A stretch of 5,480 bases of DNA from Deltaproteobacteria bacterium (lineage in GTDB: Bacteria; Myxococcota_A; Polyangia; HGW-17): the NCBI GenBank assembly GCA_003249585.1, contig QKIM01000660.1, positions 1 to 5,480 of the forward strand, given 5' to 3'. The notes beneath the pieces are model-generated. The model was not told the origin of the DNA, did no database searches, and was given only the letters and a program-made list of their open reading frames with translations. The translations under genes were made by a program, and so were the position numbers. This document shows positions 1 to 5,480 of the stretch, in pieces; within the stretch, counting starts at the first letter, position 1, and each line of letters opens with the position of its first letter.

Positions 1-1
1 G

Positions 2-199
2 GCCATGGTGCTCCGAGGCAATGGGCGAATATCCATCAAGGACAAAATCGTTGATCTGAAGGGGGCGCCCTTCGCTGAAGCGTACCGAAGGGCTGAAAGA
101 CGCATCTCGAAAGCACGAAAATTGCTGGGATCGATAGCGGAAAAAGCTCGCAAACGCACACAAGCCAATATCAAGAGAATCACCACGTCAGCGAAATAA
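2..199 (+). CDS. 3' end of an unrecognised basic protein (partial)
   Basis: The frame is open from the left edge to a TAA stop. An ATG lies at position 5, but there is no room in the window to see a ribosome binding site, so this is more likely the C-terminal part of a longer gene than a complete 64-residue protein. The visible peptide is rich in Lys, Arg and Ala and looks helical in its second half (segments AEAYRRAERRISKARKLLG and AEKARKRTQANIK). It shows no membrane segment or cysteine. I do not recognise a family. The base composition looks less GC-rich than the enzyme genes downstream, which leaves open a chance ORF or a transferred fragment. No terminator hairpin follows the stop. Confidence 0.35.
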   Translation, partial: AMVLRGNGRISIKDKIVDLKGAPFAEAYRRAERRISKARKLLGSIAEKARKRTQANIKRITTSAK

Positions 200-340
200 C
201 CCCAAGAGCAAGATGCCTCATTTTGCATGTTTCGATGGCAAGGATGGCGCGACGTGCTCATCATCTCATCGATACCTCCATCATTGGCGCAGCGGGGATC
301 CTTCCCTCTGGTGGGATCGACAAGTGAAAGGAGTCGTTGT

Positions 341-436
341 ATGGTGTATTTTTTGTCGGGCCTTTCTTCCGTATGTTCAGCGATTTGTGGTAGGTTTTCT
401 GTAACTGTGCGTATCTGGGCTCCTCATGGGGCGTAG
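341..436 (+). CDS. Possible 31-residue small ORF with a strong ribosome binding site
   Basis: An ATG at 341 is preceded by AAAGGAG (327-333) with a 7-base spacer, which is close to the ideal Shine-Dalgarno arrangement. The ORF ends at TAG 434-436. The peptide starts MVYFLSGLSSVCSAICGRF and ends WAPHGA. It has two Cys residues, a mildly hydrophobic first half and a basic middle, but no clear transmembrane helix or known motif. It lies 112 bases upstream of the C92-like gene on the same strand, so it could be a leader peptide or a small protein gene. Codon use is not like the neighbouring genes. Only the ribosome binding site supports it, so a chance ORF remains quite possible. Confidence 0.22.
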   Translation: MVYFLSGLSSVCSAICGRFSVTVRIWAPHGA

Positions 437-535
437 AGGTGCATGTCGATAGGCCTTTGGGATATCACCATGGATCTGTACCAGTCATCATGGCCCCATC
501 TGCTGTGGGCCGCGGACGGCGCCTGACGGGCTGCG

Positions 536-544
536 AAAGGAGGA
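536..544 (+). promoter_or_regulatory. Shine-Dalgarno site deciding the GTG start at 549
   Basis: AAAGGAGGA is an almost complete match to the anti-Shine-Dalgarno sequence and sits 4 bases upstream of GTG 549. No ATG in the frame lies near it, and the residues after the GTG (MDFSKLREGDVLLF) match the expected N-terminus of the enzyme family. The site therefore fixes the start codon. Confidence 0.85.
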
Positions 545-548
545 CTTC

Positions 549-1481
549 GTGGACTTCTCAAAACTGCGTGAAGGTGACGTGCTGCTCTTTACGGCGAAAC
601 CGGGAAACTTCACCTCGTGGGCCATCTGCTACCTCACGGGGGCTCCCGTGAGCCACGCCGCAATCTATTACGATGCCGACCAGAACACCATGATAGAGGA
701 GCTGGAGCCGAGCATCGAAGAGAGCGAACTGGACTTTGAGCACCGCTTCTCCGACCGCAAAATGTTCGTGCGGAGGCTCAACGATGCAACGCTGGACCTC
801 GCGCCTGTCCTTGAGGCGGCAAAGGGGTATCTCAACGACGAGGAACCCTACGCCGAGGCGGGCCTGTATCTGGTGGGGCTCCTGCTCATCTACAAAAAGT
901 TTACCCCCTCCGGGTGGCTTCAGAAGGTGACCATCAAGATTCTCAAAAAGCTCACCCTGACCGTGACCAAATTCCTGGACTCCAAAGAGTACCCGGACAA
1001 GCTCCCCATGTTCTGCTCCCAGTTCGTGGCCCAGTGCTACGAAGACGCCGGCGAAGACTACACGCTGGAATTCAAGGATCCCATCCTGAAGTCGGCTTCC
1101 GGCACAAAGCATCTGCTCGACAGGACCCTCGAACGGATGGAGGGGGAGAAGGACCTGGAAAAGGCCCTCCAAAGGATGGCGCCCTCGGAGGACCTCGACC
1201 AGACCAGCGAGGAGCTTTGTGAAGAGCTCAAAAGGGCGCTCGAGGAGATCGACGGGAACGAGACCGAGGGCGAAATAGAAGAGGAGCTCCACAACGCCAT
1301 CGTGTGGTTCACCCATGCCCACCACCAGCGCTCAATGGGGGAGAAGCCCCTGGAGGAGCTCACAAAACAGCATATCCATCGGGCGCTGAGATACCAAAAG
1401 GCGATGGAGCCCCTGTTCGTCAGCCCCGGCGACCTCTATGAAAACTGCACCAACCTGCACGAGATCGATACATCACTTTGA
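549..1481 (+). CDS. Permuted papain-fold (YaeF/YiiX, C92-like) amidase or hydrolase
   Basis: The 310-residue product starts at GTG with a strong ribosome binding site. It has the order of motifs typical of circularly permuted NlpC/P60-type papain-fold enzymes. An N-terminal REGDVLLF strand (7-14) comes first, followed by the catalytic-His motif PVSHAAIYY (His36). An acidic residue follows that may complete the triad (Glu50 or Glu51), and the nucleophile motif PMFCSQFVAQCY comes much later (Cys156). Between His and Cys lies a mostly hydrophobic stretch, EAGLYLVGLLLIYKK (103-117), which the family commonly shows and which may form a lipid- or acyl-binding wall. The end, SPGDLYENCTNL (292-303), also resembles the family's usual tail. 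Residues of about 187-285 are a highly charged, Glu-rich helical stretch. No signal peptide is seen, so the protein should be cytoplasmic. Known relatives cleave amide, thioester or lipid-linked bonds, but the substrate here cannot be inferred. The gene stands alone and converges on the cyclase gene. Confidence 0.82.
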   Translation: MDFSKLREGDVLLFTAKPGNFTSWAICYLTGAPVSHAAIYYDADQNTMIEELEPSIEESELDFEHRFSDRKMFVRRLNDATLDLAPVLEAAKGYLNDEEPYAEAGLYLVGLLLIYKKFTPSGWLQKVTIKILKKLTLTVTKFLDSKEYPDKLPMFCSQFVAQCYEDAGEDYTLEFKDPILKSASGTKHLLDRTLERMEGEKDLEKALQRMAPSEDLDQTSEELCEELKRALEEIDGNETEGEIEEELHNAIVWFTHAHHQRSMGEKPLEELTKQHIHRALRYQKAMEPLFVSPGDLYENCTNLHEIDTSL

Positions 1482-1544
1482 TTGATTGATGGAGGAGGAG
1501 CTCGATACCGTCCAGGGAGAAAGGTCGGGGAAGAGCGAAGTTGG

Positions 1545-3638
1545 CTATTTCTCGTGCAACCGTGTCACGCCCTCCCAATCCACTGGAGGCGCCTCAACCA
1601 GTTCGGCGCAGCGGTCCCGCAGGGTCTGGGCCGCACCGTCCCCGGGGTCGGAGTCCGTCAGGCGGGCGAAGAGCATCTCGGCCTCGGGAAAGCGACCCTG
1701 TCGGTATGCGTCCACACCCTGGGAGAACAGATCGGAGCTGGCGAGGCGCGTGTCTCTGTGGATGGTCGGGAGGGCATCGAGCACCTCATACAGGGTGACG
1801 GGCAGGTCCTTGCCCTTGACCTGGACCCGATCCACCTCACGAAGGTTCCACATTGCGGGATCCTTCAGCGCCGAGACGGTCTCCCCGGTCAGAAGCAGGG
1901 CCGCGCCGTACCTTTTGGTGAGGCTCTCGACGCGGGAGGCGAGGTTCACGGTGTCGCCGATGACCGTGCAGTCCATGCGCTCCAGGCCGCCGATGGTCCC
2001 GAGCATGAGGGGGCCCGTGTGCAAGCCCATACCCGCCGCCACGGGCGCACCCGCCTTAGCCTCGAGCTCGCCTCCATGCGCCCGCAGGGCACTGGCCATG
2101 GCTACGCAGGCCGCGACGGCGTCGTCGGCGGTCTCGGGGAACAGGGCCATGATGCCGTCCCCCAGATAACTGGCGACGAAACCCCGGTGCTCGTGGATGA
2201 GCGGCTGCATGTGGCCGAGGTACCCGTTGAGGAAGGCGAAGGTCTCCTCCGGGCCCAGACGCTCGGAGAGAGTGGTGAAGCCTCGGATGTCGGAGAACAG
2301 GACCGTCATAACCTGCTGCCGGGCCTCGCCATAGGTCACCTCTTGAAGCCGTTCTCTGCCGAGGGTGTGGAGGAATCCCTTGGGAACGAAGCGGATCGCC
2401 GCCCTGTGGCTGGCGTCAAGCTCATCCCGGGATCGGACGACGCGCTGGGCGATTGAGGCGGCCATGGCAAACAGGAGCAGCAACCAGCCGATCCAGCCCA
2501 CGGGAAACAGGGTGGCGGGGCGAAGGGTGGTGTAGAGATCCACGACGACGACGGCGAAAACGCCCACGGCGATGGTGCGGGCCTCCCGGTTGCCCCGAAA
2601 GGCGAGGGCGATGACCCACAGGCCGATGCCAATGTAGGACGCCGTGATGAGCAAAGGGAAGATGAGGACAAGGGATGTTTCGAAATAGGGCCCGACGACC
2701 ATGATGGGGAGCATCGAAGCGAGGGAATAGACCTGGAAGCCCCTCAGAACCTTGCCTGGGGGGCGCGAGAGCAGCAGGCGACTGAGGAATTCGGGCAGGG
2801 CGAGGAGGTGAAGCAGGCCCGCGGCCGGCATCAGGCGGATCGCCACCATCAGGTCCAGAATTTCCATGAAGGCGAGCAGCGATAGCAGGCCGATCAACAC
2901 CACGGACAGACAAATGACGGCGAAGGGGAGCAGCTCGGTCTGCTCGCGCCGGCGGAGGAACAGCCACAGAAAAAGCACCGCGCCGGCCCCGAAGAGGATC
3001 ATCAGGAAGACAAGACGCATCTGGGCCATTCCCATGGAATGCCCGGACCGCTTTGCCACTACCACACGGATCTCCTCAAGAGGACCCACGAGGAAGAGGC
3101 CTCTGCCAACTGGGGAATTGGTACCGAGGACCTTGAACGTCGGTATCTGCCAGACCCGAAGGGTCAGGGTGAATCGCCCGGCTCGAGTGGCCTCTGGCGG
3201 GACGGCAAAGGCCCGGGGGAGGAAGAAGGGGACATTCGGTTCGTTCGGCGGCATCTTGCCCACCGTCCCCATGGGTTGACCATTGGCAAAGGCCTCGACG
3301 GCGGCTGCGAAGGGAACAAAGGCGATCCCCAAGCGCGACCCCGGCGGCGTGTTCTCGGGGAGCCGGATCTCCCGGGAGAGCCACAGATGGGAGGACCGAT
3401 ACACTCGCTTGATGGCCGCCTTGTCCATGGGTAAGGTGACCTCGACCCACTTCGCCGAGTCCGGCGGCAATGCCTCGGATGAGGTGCTGATGGCCCGCCA
3501 GGTTCCGCTCAGGGAGACGGTCTGGGTGGCGGATTTCAGGATCAGGGGCTGTCCTTTGGCGGGTGGCGCGAAGAGAACCAGAAGAAGGAGCGGCGTTGTG
3601 GTAAGGGCTGGCAAAAGTCTCGCGGTATTGCGAACCAT
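1545..3638 (-). CDS. Membrane class III adenylate/guanylate cyclase with 7TM sensor
   Basis: This 697-residue protein is predicted to turn an extracytoplasmic signal into cyclic nucleotide. Residues 1-29 form a signal peptide with a likely cut after AKG. Residues 30-200 are a periplasmic jelly-roll domain like the sugar-binding domain of GH2 enzymes (HLWLSREIRLP, 84-94; VEAFANGQPMG, 114-124). Seven hydrophobic helices follow at about 207-227, 235-256, 261-280, 300-318, 322-346, 354-371 and 378-398, matching a 7TMR-DISM module. A linker with RFVPKGFLHTLG (416-427) leads to the cyclase domain (about 441-622). Metal-binding residues are Asp450 (LFSDIRGFT) and Asp494 (YLGDGIMALF); Asn565 and Arg569 lie in TVNLASRVES. 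The usual purine-binding Lys is Ser490, and the partner position is Thr558 (CTVIGD). A TPR-like tail (629-697) ends with DWEGVTRL, common in this group. The frame is open upstream to GTG 3812. ATG 3638 is chosen because the signal peptide begins there, but GTG 3689 has the better ribosome binding site. Confidence 0.9.
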   Translation of the reverse strand: MVRNTARLLPALTTTPLLLLVLFAPPAKGQPLILKSATQTVSLSGTWRAISTSSEALPPDSAKWVEVTLPMDKAAIKRVYRSSHLWLSREIRLPENTPPGSRLGIAFVPFAAAVEAFANGQPMGTVGKMPPNEPNVPFFLPRAFAVPPEATRAGRFTLTLRVWQIPTFKVLGTNSPVGRGLFLVGPLEEIRVVVAKRSGHSMGMAQMRLVFLMILFGAGAVLFLWLFLRRREQTELLPFAVICLSVVLIGLLSLLAFMEILDLMVAIRLMPAAGLLHLLALPEFLSRLLLSRPPGKVLRGFQVYSLASMLPIMVVGPYFETSLVLIFPLLITASYIGIGLWVIALAFRGNREARTIAVGVFAVVVVDLYTTLRPATLFPVGWIGWLLLLFAMAASIAQRVVRSRDELDASHRAAIRFVPKGFLHTLGRERLQEVTYGEARQQVMTVLFSDIRGFTTLSERLGPEETFAFLNGYLGHMQPLIHEHRGFVASYLGDGIMALFPETADDAVAACVAMASALRAHGGELEAKAGAPVAAGMGLHTGPLMLGTIGGLERMDCTVIGDTVNLASRVESLTKRYGAALLLTGETVSALKDPAMWNLREVDRVQVKGKDLPVTLYEVLDALPTIHRDTRLASSDLFSQGVDAYRQGRFPEAEMLFARLTDSDPGDGAAQTLRDRCAELVEAPPVDWEGVTRLHEK

Positions 3639-3695
3639 GCTGTAATGGGTTTTCCTGACTGTGTTTTCCAGGGGATCGCGGGGCACCACGACAGT

Positions 3696-3701
3696 TCCTT
3701 T
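3696..3701 (-). promoter_or_regulatory. Shine-Dalgarno-like site for an alternative cyclase start (GTG 3689)
   Basis: On the minus strand AAAGGA lies 6 bases upstream of GTG 3689-3687, which is in frame with the cyclase. This is the best ribosome binding site near the 5' end of the gene. Using it would add 17 residues (714 in total) before the signal-peptide-like Met and give an unusually long, charged N-region. The ATG at 3638 has only a weak AGGA about 14 bases upstream. Confidence 0.4.
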
Positions 3702-3826
3702 CATCACCAAGAATAGGCAATTGTCGGGAAAATTCCACCAATTATTGTGGGGCAGTTCCTCCCCATCCAGCCCTCGGCATGGCTCAGGGATGTCGACGAG
3801 TGGTGTCCTCACGTGATGGGAAAAGA

Positions 3827-3866
3827 ATTATTGAAATTGTAGAGTCATTATCGAAATGTGGACTAA
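3827..3866. repeat. Tandem direct repeat, 20-bp period, in the AT-rich control region
   Basis: ATTATTGAAAT (3827-3837) is followed exactly 20 bases later by ATTATCGAAAT (3847-3857), matching at 10 of 11 positions. The rest of each 20-base unit does not match. On the minus strand the units read ATTTCGATAAT then ATTTCAATAAT, heading towards the cyclase. A spacing near two helical turns puts both copies on about the same DNA face, as for paired operator sites. In this AT-rich block chance similarity is also plausible. Confidence 0.4.
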
Positions 3867-3881
3867 AATATTTGTATCAAT

Positions 3882-4049
3882 TCAAAATATGCAACTCAGG
3901 TGGCGGAGATTGAAGCTGTGGAACCAGTCTGCAAATACCCCCTGGCCGTAAACGCCGCGTTTTCTCGGCTCGAATAAGGGCATCCAGCTCGATATATCGT
4001 CCCCTGCGCGGAGGTCTAGCAGCGTGTTGAAAAAGGTGCCTGACGGGAA
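3882..4049 (-). pseudogene. Possible remnant of a coding sequence (weak)
   Basis: One minus-strand frame is open from just after a TGA (4050-4052) to a TGA at 3882-3884. Its only ATG (3981-3983) begins a 33-residue peptide, MPLFEPRKRGVYGQGVFADW followed by a His/Phe-rich end. The peptide has a protein-like composition, but there is no good ribosome binding site and the open frame continues upstream of the ATG for 22 codons. Two other frames are also open across the area, so this may be a chance ORF. If it is real, it is the end of a broken gene, perhaps left by mobile DNA. I do not recognise a family. Confidence 0.13.
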
Positions 4050-4237
4050 TCATCAGGCCCAGCCATCGTCGGGAGATGGAAAATCTGCCAACGCAGTGAA
4101 AATTTGTTCGCAAATAGACAACATCCTGGCAAAAAATCAGGAAACCGCACTCTGGAACACCTTCGATTGCTCGGGTAAAGCGGCAAGGGCTCTTTGGAGC
4201 TGCGAATCCTCTGGGTGAGGCACACTGAGCAAAGTGC

Positions 4238-4265
4238 TTGCCGCGGGCGTGTCAGATGTTATAAC
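4238..4265 (+). promoter_or_regulatory. Sigma-70-like promoter of the secreted-protein gene
   Basis: TTGCCG (4238-4243; 4 of 6 to TTGACA) and TATAAC (4260-4265; 5 of 6 to TATAAT) are separated by 16 bases. The -10 box ends only 5 bases before the ATG at 4271, so transcription would begin at or next to the start codon. The sequence between them, AGGGC, lies too close to the ATG to act as a normal ribosome binding site. Confidence 0.5.
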
Positions 4266-4270
4266 AGGGC

Positions 4271-5480
4271 ATGACTCGGCTTCTGTTTACTCGCCTCGCC
4301 GCCCTGGTCCTCGTCTTTGCTGTCACGCCCGCCTGGGCCCAGGTCCCGAGCGGGCGCTTCGAGCTGCGCGGGGAGGTGGCCACTCCGAAGGGGAAGCGGC
4401 CCGTCGAGGGGACCCTGACGATCGAGCGGACGGGGGTCGGGTTCACGATCCTGCGAACCGTGAGGATGCCCCGGGAAGGCCGGGGCTGCTGGCGCGGGCT
4501 GGCCTCGATAGAGAACGGGACCCTGTCGTTCAGCGCGCATCCGTGCGGGATCCCGAACCGGCTGGCTGGTCGCTCACGGGGCCAGGTTCTGCGGGCGTCC
4601 TACCGGATCGAGGACGACGGGAGCCTTCTGGGCGAGGCCGCGCTGACGGCCGACGGCGAGACCTCCTGCAGCCGCGAGGTGGCCCGGATCGTCACGGGCA
4701 GCCTGTCGCGGGACGAGTACTTCGCGTTCCTTGACCAGGTCCCCGGCTTCCGGCGAAAGGGGGGCAGGGAGGCGTTCACGGCCCTGCTGGAGCTGTTGGA
4801 GCGGCACGACGTGCCGCCGGGGGTGGATCAGGATTACGGCCGGCAGGCCTGCTCGCCCGGTGGGGGCCGGGTCCTGTTGGTGCTCGACTACACACGGGGC
4901 ACCGCGAGCACGCCGATCTGGAGCCGGGTGCTCAAGGGGGGGGATATGCGGGGGGTGGTCGCCAAGGTCCTCAAGCCGACCCTGTCCCACTTCCGTGCCG
5001 TGAATAAAGCGGAGATCTTCCGCGGCGACGGCGGGTACGTGGCCCCGTTCCAGGATTCGCACCTGACCAGTCCGTCGACCAATCAGGTCGGGCACCTGTT
5101 GTGCGCCGTGGCCACGGGGTTTCGGGCCGGGTACTACCAGCGCCGTCCGCTGCAGCGCTGGAGCTTCGAGTTGGGGCTCCAGATGGCCGCCCGGCTCTTC
5201 GGCATCCACGGGGTCAATCCCACCATTGCCGACTTCAGCCGGGCCGGAATCATCGGCCACGAGTTGATAACTGAAAAGGCCGGGTCGGGGTTCCTCGTGC
5301 AGATGAACACCTACGGCCGGCTCGTGGCCAATGGCGATCCAGAGGGGATCCGGGCCGCCTGGGACCGAGCCGTGGCGGCGGTCCTGGCTGGCGACCACTT
5401 AACCGCATGGCGGGCCATACGCCTCATCGCCCGGGCGGGCCAGATCCCCGAGACCCGAGCCGAGATGGAGGCCATCCGGC
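4271..5480 (+). CDS. Secreted protein of unknown function (3' end outside window)
   Basis: The frame is open from ATG 4271 to the right edge, giving at least 403 residues; mostly G/C third codon positions support coding. TAA at 4262-4264 is in frame just upstream, so this ATG is the earliest possible start. Residues 1-23 are a Sec signal peptide (MTRLLFTRLAALVLVFAV, then TPAWA), with cleavage after AWA. The mature protein starts with a part that looks rich in beta strands (about 29-143), then an alpha-helical segment (about 146-180). A longer region follows with FQDSHLTSPSTNQVGHLLCAV (260-280), whose His264 and His275 are candidate active-site or metal residues. A later part has FELGLQMAARLFGIHGVNP (299-317), then a helical, Ala/Arg-rich end. 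Six Cys residues (73, 92, 133, 194, 278 and one in the signal-distal region if numbered otherwise; five are certain) could form disulfides after export. There is no lipobox. I do not recognise the family; an exported enzyme or binding protein is possible. Confidence 0.8.
   Translation, partial: MTRLLFTRLAALVLVFAVTPAWAQVPSGRFELRGEVATPKGKRPVEGTLTIERTGVGFTILRTVRMPREGRGCWRGLASIENGTLSFSAHPCGIPNRLAGRSRGQVLRASYRIEDDGSLLGEAALTADGETSCSREVARIVTGSLSRDEYFAFLDQVPGFRRKGGREAFTALLELLERHDVPPGVDQDYGRQACSPGGGRVLLVLDYTRGTASTPIWSRVLKGGDMRGVVAKVLKPTLSHFRAVNKAEIFRGDGGYVAPFQDSHLTSPSTNQVGHLLCAVATGFRAGYYQRRPLQRWSFELGLQMAARLFGIHGVNPTIADFSRAGIIGHELITEKAGSGFLVQMNTYGRLVANGDPEGIRAAWDRAVAAVLAGDHLTAWRAIRLIARAGQIPETRAEMEAIR

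Larger units (their letters stand above)
200..548. other. Gene-poor region upstream of the C92-like gene
   Basis: This stretch of about 350 bases holds no gene that can be firmly supported. It contains one short ORF with a good ribosome binding site (341-436, listed separately) and the ribosome binding site of the next gene near its right end. The promoter of the 549 gene presumably lies here, but I could not find a convincing -35/-10 pair. A 7-bp inverted pair (ATGGGGC at 426-432, GCCCCAT at 493-499) is too short and too far apart to call a structure. No rho-independent terminator for the left-edge frame is visible. Confidence 0.6.
3639..4270. other. Divergent intergenic region between the cyclase and secreted-protein genes
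   Basis: About 630 bases separate two divergent genes, so promoters for both should lie here. The part next to the cyclase (3639-3812) could be coding if an upstream start is used. The AT-rich block at about 3820-3895 is the obvious place for control elements. It holds a direct repeat (3827-3866) and an imperfect dyad (ATATTTG 3868-3874, CAAAATAT 3883-3890). No convincing promoter for the cyclase was found on the minus strand. From about 3890 to 4225 there are only short, mutually overlapping ORFs, and I could not support a gene. A small inverted pair (GCCTGA 4038-4043, TCAGGC 4053-4058) sits beside a TGTTGAAAAAGG stretch at 4025-4036. The right end carries the promoter of the secreted-protein gene. 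Confidence 0.6.

Noticed and set aside
633..652. Perfect 8-bp hairpin CTCACGGG-GGCT-CCCGTGAG inside the C92-like gene
   Set aside because: It lies within codons for the conserved segment around the catalytic His and has no T-run, so it is not a terminator. A stem this short is expected by chance at about this frequency in GC-rich DNA.
558..1325. A 255-codon minus-strand open frame opposite the C92-like gene
   Set aside because: It lies antisense to a gene with catalytic His and Cys motifs and a strong ribosome binding site. Its own product shows no recognisable motif.
1482..2456. A 324-codon plus-strand open frame antisense to the cyclase, in the same frame as and directly after the C92-like gene's TGA
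   Set aside because: The opposite strand encodes an unmistakable cyclase domain and tail here. The plus-strand product has no motifs and no ribosome binding site, and GC-rich genes often leave long open antisense frames. Stop read-through is not supported by anything seen.
3809..3816. Palindrome TCACGTGA upstream of the cyclase
   Set aside because: It is only 8 bp with no extended symmetry, and no bacterial operator can be assigned to it.
4024..4218. A 64-codon plus-strand ORF in the divergent intergenic region
   Set aside because: There is no ribosome binding site, no motif, and codon use unlike the neighbouring genes, and competing open frames on the other strand overlap it.
4574..5398. 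A 274-codon minus-strand open frame
   Set aside because: It is antisense to the secreted-protein gene, whose plus frame has a signal peptide and G/C third positions. The minus product is rich in Pro, Gly and His, as is typical of a shadow frame.

Overview
The window holds two complete genes, one long gene that runs off the right edge, and the tail of a possible gene at the left edge. The complete genes are GC-rich with mostly G/C third codon positions. They use strong Shine-Dalgarno sites or, perhaps, leaderless starts, and two products carry Sec-type signal peptides. This suggests a GC-rich bacterium, probably Gram-negative. The cyclase architecture (periplasmic jelly-roll sensor, 7TM module, cyclase, TPR-like tail) is one I associate with deltaproteobacteria, spirochaetes and related environmental lineages. 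No marker here fixes the taxon.

Layout, left to right. (1) 2-199, plus: the end of an unrecognised basic reading frame. (2) 200-548: gene-poor DNA with one short ORF at 341-436 that has a textbook ribosome binding site. (3) 549-1481, plus: a permuted papain-fold (YaeF/YiiX, C92-like) enzyme started by GTG. (4) 1545-3638, minus: a membrane class III nucleotide cyclase, convergent with the previous gene and separated by only 63 bases with no visible terminator. (5) 3639-4270: a divergent intergenic region. It has an AT-rich part carrying a 20-bp-period direct repeat, a stretch that may be decayed mobile DNA, and a sigma-70-like promoter close to the next gene. (6) 4271 to beyond 5480, plus: a secreted protein of at least 403 residues and unknown function. 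It has an in-frame stop just upstream of its ATG and a -10 box only five bases away, so its mRNA may be leaderless.

Functionally, the cyclase should sense an extracytoplasmic ligand and make a cyclic nucleotide in the cytoplasm. Its purine-selecting lysine position is serine, so the substrate is less certain than usual. The C92-like enzyme is predicted to be cytoplasmic and to cleave an amide, thioester or lipid-linked bond. The last gene product is exported. The genes do not form an operon, and no shared pathway is evident. I see no CRISPR array, rRNA, tRNA, intact insertion sequence or recognisable defence system. The points most worth follow-up are the altered cyclase specificity residue, the leaderless start and the unidentified secreted family.
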